64,000 bases of DNA from JBBDMC01 sp963826055 (GTDB lineage Bacteria; Pseudomonadota; Alphaproteobacteria; Rhizobiales; Kaistiaceae), in the NCBI GenBank assembly GCA_963826055.1, contig CAWGVO010000017.1, forward strand, positions 248,001 to 312,000. The letters run 5' to 3'. The first letter of the stretch is position 1. The number at the start of each line of letters is the position of its first letter. Shown piece by piece: positions 37,202 to 46,053 of the stretch. The translations under genes were made by a program, and so were the position numbers. A model generated the notes under the pieces. The model was not told where the DNA came from. It did not search any database and worked only from the letters and a program-made list of their open reading frames with translations.

Positions 37202-38667
37202 CCCGCGCGGCCGATGCCAGAAAGCTGATCAAGGGCGCTACGGGCGACTGGGAAGTCGTCGTCGGCATGGAGGTCCACGCCCAGGTCGTTTCCAGGGCGA
37301 AGTTGTTTTCCGGCGCGTCGACCGCGTTCGGTGCGGCGCCCAACGCGCACGTGAGCCTGGTCGACGCGGCGATGCCGGGGATGCTGCCGGTGATCAACAA
37401 GGAGTGCGTCGCCCAGGCGGTGCGCACCGGTCTCGGCCTCGCGGCGAGGATCAACCTCAGGAGCCGCTTCGACCGCAAGAACTACTTCTACCCGGACCTG
37501 CCGCAGGGCTATCAGATTTCGCAGTACCAGCAGCCGATCGTCGGCGAAGGCGAGGTGTCGGTCGACCTCGGCGAGGGCGAAACGATCAGCGTCGGCATCG
37601 AGCGGCTGCATCTGGAGCAGGACGCCGGCAAATCGCTGCACGAGGCGCACGCCACCATGAGCTACGTCGACCTCAACCGGTCGGGGGTGGCGCTGATGGA
37701 GATCGTCACCAGGCCGGACCTGCGTTCGGCCGACGAGGCGAAGGCGTTCCTCGCCAAGCTGCGAACGATCATGCGCTACCTCGGCACCTGCGACGGCGAC
37801 ATGGAGAAAGGGCACCTGCGCGCCGACGTCAACGTGTCGGTGCGCCGGCCGGGCGAGGCGCTTCGCACGCGCTGCGAGATCAAGAACCTCAACTCGATCC
37901 GTTTCATCGGCCAGGCGATCGAGCACGAAGCGCGGCGCCAGATCGCCGTTTTCGAGGACGGCGGCGTCATCGAGCAGGAAACGCGGCTCTTCGATCCCGA
38001 CCGGGGCGAGACGCGGTCGATGCGCTCGAAGGAGGAGGCGCACGACTACCGCTATTTCCCCGATCCCGACCTGCTGCCGCTGGAACTGGATGCGGCCTGG
38101 GTCGAGACGCTGCGGGCGGCGCTGCCGGAACTGCCGGACGCGCGCAAGGCGCGTTTCCTCGCCGACTACGGGCTCAAGCCGTACGACGCCGACGTGCTGA
38201 CCGCGGACAAGGAGACGGCCGACTATTTCGAGGCGGTCGCGCGTGGGCGCGACGCGAAGCTCGCTGCCAACTGGGTCATCAACGAGCTTGCCGGCCGCCT
38301 CAACCGCGAGGGCAAGGCGATCGGCGACAGCCCGGTCTCGGCCGGCCAGCTTGGCACCGTCCTCGACCTCATCGCCGCCGGCACCATCTCCGGCAAGATC
38401 GCCAAGGACGTGTTCGAGATCATCTGGACGGAAGGCGGCGATCCCGCCGAAATCGTCGAGAAGCGCGGCCTGAAGCAGGTCACCGATACCGGCGCGATCG
38501 AGGCGATCGTTGACGAGATCATCGCCGCCAATCCGGACAAGGTCGAGCAGGTGAAGAACAGGCCGGCGGCGCTCGGCTGGTTCGTCGGTCAGGTGATGAA
38601 GGCGAGCGGCGGCAAGGCCAACCCGCAGGCGGTCAATTCGCTCCTGAAGGAGAAGCTGGGGCTGTAG
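37198..38667 (+). CDS. gatB: Asp-tRNA(Asn)/Glu-tRNA(Gln) amidotransferase subunit B
   Basis: tRNA-binding kinase/transferase subunit of GatCAB. 489 residues, intact, starting MTRAADARKLIKGATGDWEVV. Signature stretches are GMEVHAQVVSRAKLFSGAS, FDRKNYFYPDLPQGYQISQYQQP, AGKSLHEAHATMSYVDLNRSG and MEKGHLRADVNVSVR. The C-terminal ~150 residues are the YqeY-like tail domain (ETADYFEAVARGRDAKLAANW, FVGQVMKASGGKANPQAVN). Its start overlaps the preceding small gene by ATGA. The 3' end overlaps the convergent lipoprotein gene by 35 bases. Confidence 0.97.
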   Translation: MTRAADARKLIKGATGDWEVVVGMEVHAQVVSRAKLFSGASTAFGAAPNAHVSLVDAAMPGMLPVINKECVAQAVRTGLGLAARINLRSRFDRKNYFYPDLPQGYQISQYQQPIVGEGEVSVDLGEGETISVGIERLHLEQDAGKSLHEAHATMSYVDLNRSGVALMEIVTRPDLRSADEAKAFLAKLRTIMRYLGTCDGDMEKGHLRADVNVSVRRPGEALRTRCEIKNLNSIRFIGQAIEHEARRQIAVFEDGGVIEQETRLFDPDRGETRSMRSKEEAHDYRYFPDPDLLPLELDAAWVETLRAALPELPDARKARFLADYGLKPYDADVLTADKETADYFEAVARGRDAKLAANWVINELAGRLNREGKAIGDSPVSAGQLGTVLDLIAAGTISGKIAKDVFEIIWTEGGDPAEIVEKRGLKQVTDTGAIEAIVDEIIAANPDKVEQVKNRPAALGWFVGQVMKASGGKANPQAVNSLLKEKLGL

Positions 38668-39187
38668 GCTTGAGTTCGAGATCGGACTCGCCCTTGACGA
38701 CGGTGAACTGGTAGCTGCCGTCCGGTTCGGCGCCGGCGTCGATCGCCGCCTCGGCGCTGGCGATGTACGCCTTCAGATCGTCGATGCAGATCATGTGATC
38801 CTCGCAGGCGCGCAGTCCGGGCCCGGCGTCGTTGTCGCCCGCGATCGCCTTGTACGTCTCGGCGGTGCCGGCGGCGAAGTTGACCTTGACGAGCGCGTAG
38901 AGCCGCCGCTGGTCGCCGTTGTCGGTGCCGGACACCTCGGCGACGTACAGGTCCGGCCGGTCGAGCGGCATGAACCGCATCGTGATGGCGTTGTCGCTCG
39001 CCTGGGCCACGTATGCCTTGCCCTGGCGCGTCAACAGGCTGGCATCGCTCGATCCCTTGTCGCGGAAGCTGATCGACGCGTACGGCGCAACCGAATCGCC
39101 GTCGGTGAGCAGGGCCTGGTCGGAGGTGAAGCAGCCGGTGAGGCCAATGACTGCGAGCACAATGAGGGCAAGGCTGAACGGCTTCAC
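38633..39187 (-). CDS. Putative lipoprotein, 184 aa
   Basis: Starts MKPFSLALIVLAVIGLTGC; LTGC is a lipobox with the lipidated Cys at residue 19, so the product should be anchored in the envelope. The mature part (APYASISFRDKGSSDASLL, AVIAGDNDAGPG-like segments, ACEDHMICIDDLKAYI) includes a Cys pair about 7 residues apart that could form a disulfide. No known domain is recognised. Intact frame. The 3' end overlaps gatB convergently. Confidence 0.8.
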   Translation of the reverse strand: MKPFSLALIVLAVIGLTGCFTSDQALLTDGDSVAPYASISFRDKGSSDASLLTRQGKAYVAQASDNAITMRFMPLDRPDLYVAEVSGTDNGDQRRLYALVKVNFAAGTAETYKAIAGDNDAGPGLRACEDHMICIDDLKAYIASAEAAIDAGAEPDGSYQFTVVKGESDLELKPTAPASPSGAN

Positions 39188-39531
39188 GATTGGCCTCTGC
39201 GGGTGCGGGGAGGAATTGTCATTATCGGACGGGTCGCGCAGGCCGCCAAGAGGCTGCCTCGTTGCCGCGTTGGTTGAGCATCCATCAATGCGATCCTGGA
39301 ATTCTGGTTACTGCCGAGTTCATGCGCGCTGAACGTTTGGTAAAGCCCGCCGCTGCCAGGCGTCGATTTGCCAAGGGAATCAGCGGCGCAACACCATCGT
39401 GGTTTCTAAGTGCTTATTCCGCCATTCTAATTTCGTTAAGGCCGATCCTTAACCCGTCTTTGAAGCGATCTCGTGACACTCAACCCCATCGGAGGCCAAT
39501 GGCGAAAACGCCAATACGAACGGGGAGTGCA
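39188..39531. other. Intergenic region upstream of the Sel1 gene
   Basis: 344 bases, divergent between the lipoprotein and Sel1 genes. No convincing coding sequence. Contains one clear palindrome, GTTAAGG-CCGAT-CCTTAAC (39436-39454). Its TTAA/TTAAC halves recall CtrA sites, but the spacing is 9 rather than 7. Confidence 0.45.
39436..39454. promoter_or_regulatory. Perfect 7-bp inverted repeat upstream of Sel1 gene
   Basis: GTTAAGG (39436-39442), spacer CCGAT, CCTTAAC (39448-39454), about 80 bases upstream of the Sel1 start in an otherwise featureless AT-richer segment. It could be a transcription factor site; the factor is unknown. Confidence 0.35.
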
Positions 39532-39801
39532 ATGGCACGGCTGGATATGGGTGGCGCGAACATCGCGTCGATGGCAGAGGGCAAGCCGAACACGCAGGAC
39601 TTCTTCGAGCTCGGCATGATTTACTCGACGGGAACCGGGGTCGAATCGGATCTTGTTGCGGCCCACAAGTGGTTCAACCTTGCCGCCGCGCGCGGCAACG
39701 AGGAGGCGGCCTACTACCGCCAGCAACTGGCGCTCGAGATGAGCGAGGCCGATATCGCCGCCGCCCAGCGCGCGGCACGTGAGTGGCTGACCACCCACTA
39801 A
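39532..39801 (+). CDS. Sel1-repeat protein, 89 aa
   Basis: Small cytoplasmic protein with one clear Sel1-like (TPR-related) repeat: FFELGMIYSTGTGVESDLVAAHKWFNLAAARG, then NEEAAYYRQQLALEMSE starting a second. Sel1 repeats mediate protein contacts. Start MARLDMGGANIASMAEG at 39532 has GGGGAG 7 bases upstream; an in-frame ATG at 39499 with GGAGG immediately before it is an alternative. Similar short Sel1 proteins occur in rhizobia without assigned function. Intact. Confidence 0.8.
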   Translation: MARLDMGGANIASMAEGKPNTQDFFELGMIYSTGTGVESDLVAAHKWFNLAAARGNEEAAYYRQQLALEMSEADIAAAQRAAREWLTTH

Positions 39802-39832
39802 AGGGTGCGATCCGACCGGGAGGCGGCGCCGC

Positions 39833-40033
39833 TCAACGCGACGGGCGGCGCTGCCTCGCGGTCAGGGCATCGACGTCGATGCCGCGGGCGATCATCTCTT
39901 CGCGAAGTTTGCCGGTTATCTCGCGGCAGCCGCACGCCCTGGCGTGGGCGATGTGCCATTCGATGCGTTGATCCAGGTTTGGGTTCCTGGGCATCGGATG
40001 GTTCCGGTGCCATTCAGCGTTGATCTTGCCCAT
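39833..40033 (-). CDS. Conserved small protein, 66 aa
   Basis: Starts MGKINAEWHRNHPMPRNPNLDQ, followed by RIEWHIAHARACGCREITGKL and a basic end. I know this opening (MGKINxEWHxxNPMPKNP) from short uncharacterised proteins in many bacteria. It has a CGC motif and a His/Trp-rich centre but no established function; metal binding is possible. It lies 5 bases downstream of the dehydratase gene on the same strand, so it is probably co-transcribed with it. Confidence 0.8.
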   Translation of the reverse strand: MGKINAEWHRNHPMPRNPNLDQRIEWHIAHARACGCREITGKLREEMIARGIDVDALTARQRRPSR

Positions 40034-40038
40034 ACCGG

Positions 40039-41835
40039 TCAGTGGCTGTCGCGAGGCAGACCCATTGTTCTGGCGACGTGCTGATATTTGATCGCGGGCT
40101 TGAGCACCATGCCTCGCGACAGCTGGTCGACCATGCCGCGCTGGATTTCCTGCCATGGCGTCTGGCTGGCAGGGAAGGGATAGCCGCCGCGGGCCTCGAG
40201 GTCGGCGCGGCGCTTCGCCAGTTCATCATCCGGGATCAGGATGTCGGCGGCGCCGGTGTTGAGGTCGATGCGGACACGGTCGCCGGTCTTGATCAGTGCC
40301 AGGCCGCCGCCGGCGGCGGCTTCCGGTGAGGCGTTGAGGATCGAGGGTGAACCGGAGGTGCCCGACTGGCGGCCGTCGCCGATGCAGGGCAGCGAATGGA
40401 CGCCGCGTTTGATGAGGGCGGCCGGCGGCTGCATGTTGACCACCTCGGCGCTGCCCGGATAGCCGATCGGCCCGGCGCCGCGGATGAACAGCATGCAGTT
40501 CTCGTCGATGTTGAGCGAGGGATCCTCGATCCGCTGGTGATAGTCCTCCGGACCGTCGAAAACGATCGCCCGGCCCTCGAAGACGTTGGGCCTGGCCGGA
40601 TCCGACAGGTAGCGGTCGCGGAACTCACGCGAGATCACGCTGGTCTTCATGATCGCCGAATCGAACAGGTTGCCGTGCAGCACGACAAAGCCCGCGTCGG
40701 TGACCAGCGGATTGTCGATCGGCCGGATGACTTCGCGGTCGTCGGTCTCGCGGCCGCGGCAGTTGTCGCCGATCGTCCTGCCGCTGACGGTCAGGGCGTT
40801 CTCGCGTATGAGCCCGCGCTTCATCAGTTCGTTGACCACGGCGGGGACACCGCCGGCGCGGTGATATTCCTCGCCGAGATACGTGCCGGCCGGCTGCAGG
40901 TTGACCAGGAGCGGCACCTTGTGGCCGACCCGCTGCCAGTCCTCGACGGTGAGGTCGAGGCCGGCGTGGCGGGCGATGGCGTTGATGTGGATAGGAGCGT
41001 TGGTCGAGCCGCCGATCGCCGAGTTGACGACGATGGCGTTCTCGAACGCCTCGCGGGTGAGGATGGCGGACGGCCTCAGGTCCTCGCGCACCAGCGCGAC
41101 GGCGCGCTTACCGGTCTCGTAGGCGATCTGGCCGCGCTCGCGATGGGGGCCGGGGATCGCCGCGCAGCCCGGCAGGCTCATGCCGAGGGCCTCGGCCAGC
41201 GAATTCATGGTGGTGGCAGTGCCCATGGTGTTGCAGTGGCCGACCGAGGCGGCCGACGAGGCCACTATCTTGAGGAACTCCTCGTAGTCGATCTCGCCGG
41301 CGGCCAGTTGTTCGCGCGCCTTCCACACGATCGTGCCGGAACCGGTGCGCTTGCCGTGCCACCAGCCGTTGAGCATCGGCCCGCCCGACAGAACGATCGC
41401 CGGGATGTCGACCGTCGCCGCCGCCATGATGCAGGCGGGCGTGGTCTTGTCGCAGCCCGTCGTGAGCACGACGCCGTCGAGCGGGTAGCCGAAGAGAACC
41501 TCGACCAGGCCGAGGTAGGCAAGGTTGCGGTCGAGCGCCGCCGTCGGTCGTTTGCCGGTTTCCTGGAGGGGGTGGACGGGAAACTCCATAGCGATGCCAC
41601 CGGCCTCGCGGATGCCTTCGCGCACCCGCTTCGCCAGTTGCAGGTGATGGCGATTACACGGAACGAGGTCCGAACCGGTCTGGGCGATGCCGATGATCGG
41701 CTTGCCCGATTGCAGTTCCTCGCGCGTCAGCCCGTAGTTGAGGTAGCGCTCCAGATAGAGCGCGGTCATGCCCGGATTGTCCGGATTGTCGAACCAGGCC
41801 TCGGAGCGAAGCCGTTTGGCGCTTTTTTCGGGCAT
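40039..41835 (-). CDS. IlvD/Edd family dehydratase (sugar-acid dehydratase type)
   Basis: Fe-S dehydratase, 598 residues, intact. Motifs are GIAQTGSDLVPCNRHH, TTGCDKTTPACIMAAATVD, VGHCNTMGTATTMN (cluster cysteines), PGCAAIPGPHRERGQ and the C-terminal IGDGRQSGTSGSPSILN. Length and the GCDKTTPA and QTGSDL variants place it nearer to arabonate/xylonate-type sugar-acid dehydratases than to the ~560-residue biosynthetic dihydroxyacid dehydratase, so the likely role is pentonate catabolism; this is an inference. No sugar transporter or aldolase gene is adjacent. Confidence 0.88.
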   Translation of the reverse strand: MPEKSAKRLRSEAWFDNPDNPGMTALYLERYLNYGLTREELQSGKPIIGIAQTGSDLVPCNRHHLQLAKRVREGIREAGGIAMEFPVHPLQETGKRPTAALDRNLAYLGLVEVLFGYPLDGVVLTTGCDKTTPACIMAAATVDIPAIVLSGGPMLNGWWHGKRTGSGTIVWKAREQLAAGEIDYEEFLKIVASSAASVGHCNTMGTATTMNSLAEALGMSLPGCAAIPGPHRERGQIAYETGKRAVALVREDLRPSAILTREAFENAIVVNSAIGGSTNAPIHINAIARHAGLDLTVEDWQRVGHKVPLLVNLQPAGTYLGEEYHRAGGVPAVVNELMKRGLIRENALTVSGRTIGDNCRGRETDDREVIRPIDNPLVTDAGFVVLHGNLFDSAIMKTSVISREFRDRYLSDPARPNVFEGRAIVFDGPEDYHQRIEDPSLNIDENCMLFIRGAGPIGYPGSAEVVNMQPPAALIKRGVHSLPCIGDGRQSGTSGSPSILNASPEAAAGGGLALIKTGDRVRIDLNTGAADILIPDDELAKRRADLEARGGYPFPASQTPWQEIQRGMVDQLSRGMVLKPAIKYQHVARTMGLPRDSH

Positions 41836-42026
41836 GTTGGAGGTCTTCCCGGAAGATCATGCGGCTGTGACTGGGGACGATCGGCACGTGCGGGGTGGCA
41901 CGGTCCAACTGTCTGCGTCAGAGCACTACGACGAAGCGCCCGCCGTTGCCAGCGGTCGTTTCGTCAGGGCATGAGCCGCGGCGACGCCGCCCGGGCGTCG
42001 CTCACGGCAATTCCGGCCGGCTGGTC

Positions 42027-42533
42027 CTAGTAGGGGCACATCCGGCGGCTGCCGGAGTGGTAGGGCAGGACGGTCCCGGTGTCGGGATCAAACGAGTTGG
42101 GATAGTATTTCTCGCACTTGGCCACCCATTCCGTCGACCATTGGACGAGCCCCCGGCCGTGCCCCCCGGATGACGCGGAAGCGACTACGGCCCTTTTCGG
42201 GGCTTCGCCGCCGGCGGTCGGTTTGCCGCTGTCTGTCGTTGGGGGCGGCTCGGTGACCGTGGCGAGGGAGGGAGCGGCCGCCGGATTCTCCACCTCGGCG
42301 CCGAAATAGGCCGAGGCAGATGGCAGGGCCGGATCTTCGTCCTGATTCAGGCAACGGTAGTAGGCCTGGTCCTGGACGTTGATCTCGACCTTGGCGGATG
42401 CGTCGACGTCGACCATCTGGTTGGCGTATTCGCGGGCGTAGAGCGCGCAATAGGCGGGCGAGGCCGCTGATGCGGTCCCGGCGGTCAAGGCCGCGAACCC
42501 AAGACCAGCCATCGCTACTAGGAACATTCTCAT
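42027..42533 (-). CDS. Secreted Cys-containing hypothetical protein, 168 aa
   Basis: The signal peptide MRMFLVAMAGLGFAALTAGTASA gives a periplasmic or secreted product. The N-terminal part (SPAYCALYAREYANQMVDV, AYYRCLNQDEDP) and the C-terminal WVAKCEKYYPNSFDPDTGTVLPY, ending RRMCPY, each carry two Cys, consistent with disulfides. The middle is Ala/Pro/Thr rich and probably a linker. The C-terminus recalls the CxxRYRSFDPxTGTYxxxxGxxxxC tails of BA14K-like rhizobial proteins. Function unknown. Intact. Confidence 0.78.
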   Translation of the reverse strand: MRMFLVAMAGLGFAALTAGTASAASPAYCALYAREYANQMVDVDASAKVEINVQDQAYYRCLNQDEDPALPSASAYFGAEVENPAAAPSLATVTEPPPTTDSGKPTAGGEAPKRAVVASASSGGHGRGLVQWSTEWVAKCEKYYPNSFDPDTGTVLPYHSGSRRMCPY

Positions 42534-42885
42534 ATCATTGAGCCTCCGTCGTCAGCCCTCGATTGCCGAATGGGAACAGGGGGCGGAGACGGTTTGAGTT
42601 GACGCGGAACCTTGGCGCTCAAGACGCGGACCCCGCCGCCCGTTCTTCTAGCGGACGGGATGATTCCAGCGATCTTTGGTGACAAGAGGTTCCAGCCGTG
42701 ACCGGAAAAGGGCAAATCTCGGCGCGGTCGGCCACAATTTGCGAGCCGCGCCTCGGGTTCGCCCGATTCGCGCCGGTTTGCCCTCTCCATTATCGGACGC
42801 TTGCGGGCCATATCGTTGGGTGTTCCGGTGGATTCGTGTATGAAGTTTTCTCTCACTTTCTCTTCGGGGCTCGGGGATCCGCATT
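42534..42885. other. Intergenic region upstream of sulfotransferase gene
   Basis: 352 bases, divergent between the secreted protein and sulfotransferase genes. AT content rises toward 42830-42870 (TTTTCTCTCACTTTCTC), probably leader sequence. I see no supportable gene, hairpin or known regulatory site. Confidence 0.4.
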
Positions 42886-43770
42886 GTGACGATTGCCGCG
42901 TCGCGTCCGACGCAATCCATGCAATTCAGGCCCTACTCGGGGATCATGTGGCTCGCGTCGTACCCGCGATCCGGCAACACCTGGACGCGCGTCTTCCTCT
43001 ACAACATCTCGCGCGTGGTGGCGGGAATGCGCGGTCCGGCGGACCTGACGGACGTCGTCCGGTTCGCGCCCTGGGACATCGGGATCTACCCCGGTTTGGA
43101 TGACGCCCACCCCTTGGCCGGGCTCAGCCGTCAGCAGATTGCCGAGCTTCGGCCGAAGTGGCAGGCAATGGTGGCCGGGCGGCGGAAGGGTTTCACTCTT
43201 CTCAAGACCCACGCGGTGCGGGCTCTTGATTGCGGAGTGCCGATCATCAACGCCGATGCTACAGGCGGGGCGATCTACGTGGTTCGAAATCCGCTGGACG
43301 TTGTCGTTTCATACGCGAAACACATGGGCATCAGCCTCGGCCGGGCGATCGCGTGGATGGAGATGTCGGGCTGGACGTCCGCGGCCAACGAGAAGCAGAC
43401 CCACGAGGTGATCGGCTCGTGGAGCGAGAACGTGAGCAGCTGGACCGGGCCCTCGAAATTCAGGGTCTTCGTGTTTCGCTATGAAGACGCACTCGCCCAT
43501 CCCGCTGAAGTCTTTGGCAAACTGGCGCGGTTCGTTGGGCTCACGCCGGACAATATCCAGCTCGGCCTGGCGATCGAGTATTCGGCCTTCACCCGGCTCA
43601 AGCAACAGGAGCGCGAGACCGGGTTTCACGAGCGCTCGCGCGGCTCGGACAGTCATTTTCGAGCCGGCGAGGCCAATAGCTGGCGCGACCTCCTGACCGA
43701 CCGGCAGATTGAGCGGATTATCCGTTCCCACGGCGAGCAGATGCGCCGATTCGGTTACCTGCCAAAATGA
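42886..43770 (+). CDS. Sulfotransferase domain protein
   Basis: PAPS-dependent sulfotransferase, 294 residues. The 5'-phosphosulfate loop WLASYPRSGNTWTRVF lies near the N-terminus, the 3'-phosphate site is YVVRNPLDVVVSYAKHMG, and KTHAV precedes it; FRYEDALAHPAEVFGKLARF and the end MRRFGYLPK fit the cytosolic-type fold. No signal peptide. Start GTG 42886; an ATG 45 bases further in is possible. The acceptor (lipid, polysaccharide or small molecule) is unknown and no PAPS-forming cys genes are nearby. Codon use appears slightly less GC-biased than in flanking genes. Confidence 0.88.
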   Translation: MTIAASRPTQSMQFRPYSGIMWLASYPRSGNTWTRVFLYNISRVVAGMRGPADLTDVVRFAPWDIGIYPGLDDAHPLAGLSRQQIAELRPKWQAMVAGRRKGFTLLKTHAVRALDCGVPIINADATGGAIYVVRNPLDVVVSYAKHMGISLGRAIAWMEMSGWTSAANEKQTHEVIGSWSENVSSWTGPSKFRVFVFRYEDALAHPAEVFGKLARFVGLTPDNIQLGLAIEYSAFTRLKQQERETGFHERSRGSDSHFRAGEANSWRDLLTDRQIERIIRSHGEQMRRFGYLPK

Positions 43771-43972
43771 TCACGGCGGCCCGTGCATGCACAGGCGCCG
43801 GTCCCACCGCTGTTGGGGCGGCGGCGACCCGCGGGTGCCGCCAGCATCGCGACGGCACGGCCGCTGGAATCGCTGGCGTGGGCGACAGGGCGCTGGTCGA
43901 GTTCGCGTGCCTGAACCGGCGCTCACCTCACCGCGCCGGTGCGAGTCGCGCGTCAGGATCGCCGTCGACGTG

Positions 43973-44065
43973 TGGCGGAGAGGATGGGATTCGAACCCAC
44001 GATACGGCTTTTGACCGTATACTCGCTTAGCAGGCGAGCGCCTTCGACCACTCGGCCACCTCTCC
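43973..44065 (-). tRNA. tRNA-Ser (anticodon GCT)
   Basis: On the minus strand the acceptor GGAGAGG (from 44065) pairs with CCTCTCC, followed by G and an encoded CCA (43975-43973). D arm TGGCCGAGTGGTCGAAGG, anticodon stem-loop CTCGC-CTGCTAA-GCGAG with anticodon GCT, a long variable arm (TACGGTCAAAAGCCGTA) and T arm GTGGGTTCGAATCCCAT. Class II architecture fits serine. Decodes AGC/AGU. Confidence 0.97.
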
Positions 44066-44551
44066 ACTTGCCGGCATTAACGAGCCGAAGGGTCCGGATC
44101 AAGGGCGATGTCACGGACGCTGGTCAAAGAATCGGCAGGTCTTCCATCGCAGGTGTTGCCGAAATGATGCAGTCGAAGCAACTCAAACCGTCCGCGATCG
44201 GCGCACAGTGGGTGGTTTGCGGGCGAGCTCCATTCCTTATCGAAGGATAAACAGGCTGGGACGAAACGTGCCAAATCTGCAACATGGGTCTGAAAACAAA
44301 TGCGTTTGGCCGGGAAAACCCGCTTTCGTCGTTGCAGCCTCCGGCAGCTTCGATAAGGTGCGACTCGCGATCGCGGGTGCACCGCGTGTCGTGTTGACCA
44401 GCCGGCAGCCCTGGGGTGGGCACTACGTACCGGCAAGGTGCAACTCGCGGGGATTGGGACAGACTTCGCAGGCGCTCACATTCCGGGTTACGGCTCGGGA
44501 GCTTCGGCAAAGGACAGACCTGCCCCTGGAACATGGTTTGGAGGTCAGGAC
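44066..44551. other. Long leader/intergenic region upstream of the porin
   Basis: 486 bases between tRNA-Ser and the porin gene. Open frames here lack coding character. The porin Shine-Dalgarno (GGAGG at about 44540) is strong. A regulated long 5' leader is plausible for a porin, but no clear promoter or structure could be fixed by eye. Confidence 0.4.
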
Positions 44552-45745
44552 ATGAAACTGAAGACGTTATTGCTTAGCTCCGCCGCCGTGTTCACGGTGG
44601 TCGGGGGCGCGCAGGCAGCAGACCTGACGGTCGCCGAGCCGGTGGACTATGTGCAGGTCTGCGATGCCTTCGGAACGGGCTATTGGTATATCCCGGGAAC
44701 GACGACCTGCATCAACATCGGTGGTGAAGTCACCTTCGACGTCAACATTCACAACAGCAAGAATGTGATGAGCGGTGACTACACCGAGTATGAGACGCTG
44801 GGAACCGGCACCGGGTATGCTGGTGACTTCGACGACGACTACAGCGGGCAGTCCAATCATTCTGCCGGCTGGGATTTCGTGACCGGGGCGAAGGTTTCGG
44901 TGACCGCGAAGTCGGCGACCGAGTACGGCGACCTCGTTGCCTACATCAAGATGAAGGCGTCGACGGACAATTCGGCCGAGACGCAGTATGTCGCGAACGC
45001 CGGCGTGCTCCATGGTCCCGGTTACGACCAGACGCTGTACTTCGACAAGGCCTACATGCGCGGCATGAACTTCGGCATCGACAAGGCCTACCTGATGCTG
45101 GGTGGCTTCAAAGCCGGGTACGACAGCTCGATCTTCGATCCGGGTGGTGGGTACATCGGCACGGCCACACGCGAAGACATCAAGACGGACGCCCTGAGCT
45201 TCTCGTTCGCGATGGGTGGTTACGGACTGAAGTTCGCGGTCGAAGACCCGCGCGATCGGTGGGGCACGTTGCTGCCGGCGAGCTACTCGATGCCGGACAT
45301 CACGGCGGCTTTGACGGCCAGCCAGGGCAACTGGAATGCCCAGTTGTCGGCCGGTTTCTCGCAGATCGCCAACCTGCCGTCGTACAGCAGCAGCATGACG
45401 GTCTACGGCGTCGACGGCATGATCGAGTTCAAGCCGGGGCCGTTCAGCCTGAAGTTGAACGCCGCAGTCGGCACGGGCTCGAAGTTCGTGGGCGGCGGTG
45501 CCAACGGGTACACAAACTGGAGCGCGTATGCTTCGGCGAAGGTGCCGCTGGCCTCGACCCTGGATTTGGCCGGGTTGGTCAACTTCCTGCATAACGGCAG
45601 CAGCGGCTCCAATACCTGGAGCGGTGCCGCGGGCCTGATCTGGAAGCCTGTCAGCGAGTTCAGCGTCGAGGGTCGCGTGACCTGGGCGCAGGGCGGTGTC
45701 TGGGGCGGCCGCGTCGAACTCAAGCGCACGTTTGGCGCCGACTAA
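44552..45745 (+). CDS. Porin, Porin_2 (rhizobial) family
   Basis: Outer-membrane trimeric porin for small hydrophilic solutes. 397 residues; signal peptide MKLKTLLLSSAAVFTVVGGAQA, mature start ADLTVAEPVDYVQVCDAFG. The hallmark Cys pair of the family is in VCDAFGTGYWYIPGTTTCINIGG. The rest alternates short amphipathic strands and ends GGRVELKRTFGAD, a more polar C-terminus than the classical terminal Phe. GGAGG lies about 10 bases before the ATG. Intact, monocistronic, with its own terminator. The family is characteristic of Hyphomicrobiales. Confidence 0.93.
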   Translation: MKLKTLLLSSAAVFTVVGGAQAADLTVAEPVDYVQVCDAFGTGYWYIPGTTTCINIGGEVTFDVNIHNSKNVMSGDYTEYETLGTGTGYAGDFDDDYSGQSNHSAGWDFVTGAKVSVTAKSATEYGDLVAYIKMKASTDNSAETQYVANAGVLHGPGYDQTLYFDKAYMRGMNFGIDKAYLMLGGFKAGYDSSIFDPGGGYIGTATREDIKTDALSFSFAMGGYGLKFAVEDPRDRWGTLLPASYSMPDITAALTASQGNWNAQLSAGFSQIANLPSYSSSMTVYGVDGMIEFKPGPFSLKLNAAVGTGSKFVGGGANGYTNWSAYASAKVPLASTLDLAGLVNFLHNGSSGSNTWSGAAGLIWKPVSEFSVEGRVTWAQGGVWGGRVELKRTFGAD

Positions 45746-45783
45746 TCGACGGCTAGTCCAGACCTTCAGACCTACACTTACGG

Positions 45784-45816
45784 GCCCGGCGGAGCGATCC
45801 GCCGGGCTCTTCTTTT
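45784..45816 (+). terminator. Rho-independent terminator of the porin gene
   Basis: Perfect 10-bp stem GCCCGGCGGA / TCCGCCGGGC with loop GCGA (45784-45807), followed by TCTTCTTTT. It starts 39 bases after the porin stop. Confidence 0.88.
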
Positions 45817-46053
45817 GTCGTCTGACCGGGCGATGGCGCGGGCGGGGTCCGCTCTGCGGTGAGGCGCCGGAGCCGCTTGCGGTTGCCGGCGAAGTTGGCA
45901 AATATGGCGCGCGCACGGGGGGGCTGGAACGCGTCGCCGCGGGCTGCTAAGGGCCTGCGGCGTTGTCGGGACGTGGGTCGTTGATCGGCCTCTCCGCGGG
46001 GCGTGCGGCCTGCGCAACCGTGGCGCCGTGAGGCGTCGGGAAGCACAAGCGGG

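Noticed and set aside
39436..39454. CtrA binding site upstream of the Sel1 gene
   Set aside because: TTAA and TTAAC are present but separated by 9 bases instead of 7; kept only as an unspecific palindrome.
44066..44551. Small coding genes in the porin leader
   Set aside because: Open frames on both strands are Arg/Ser-rich and lack ribosome-binding sites or conserved motifs.
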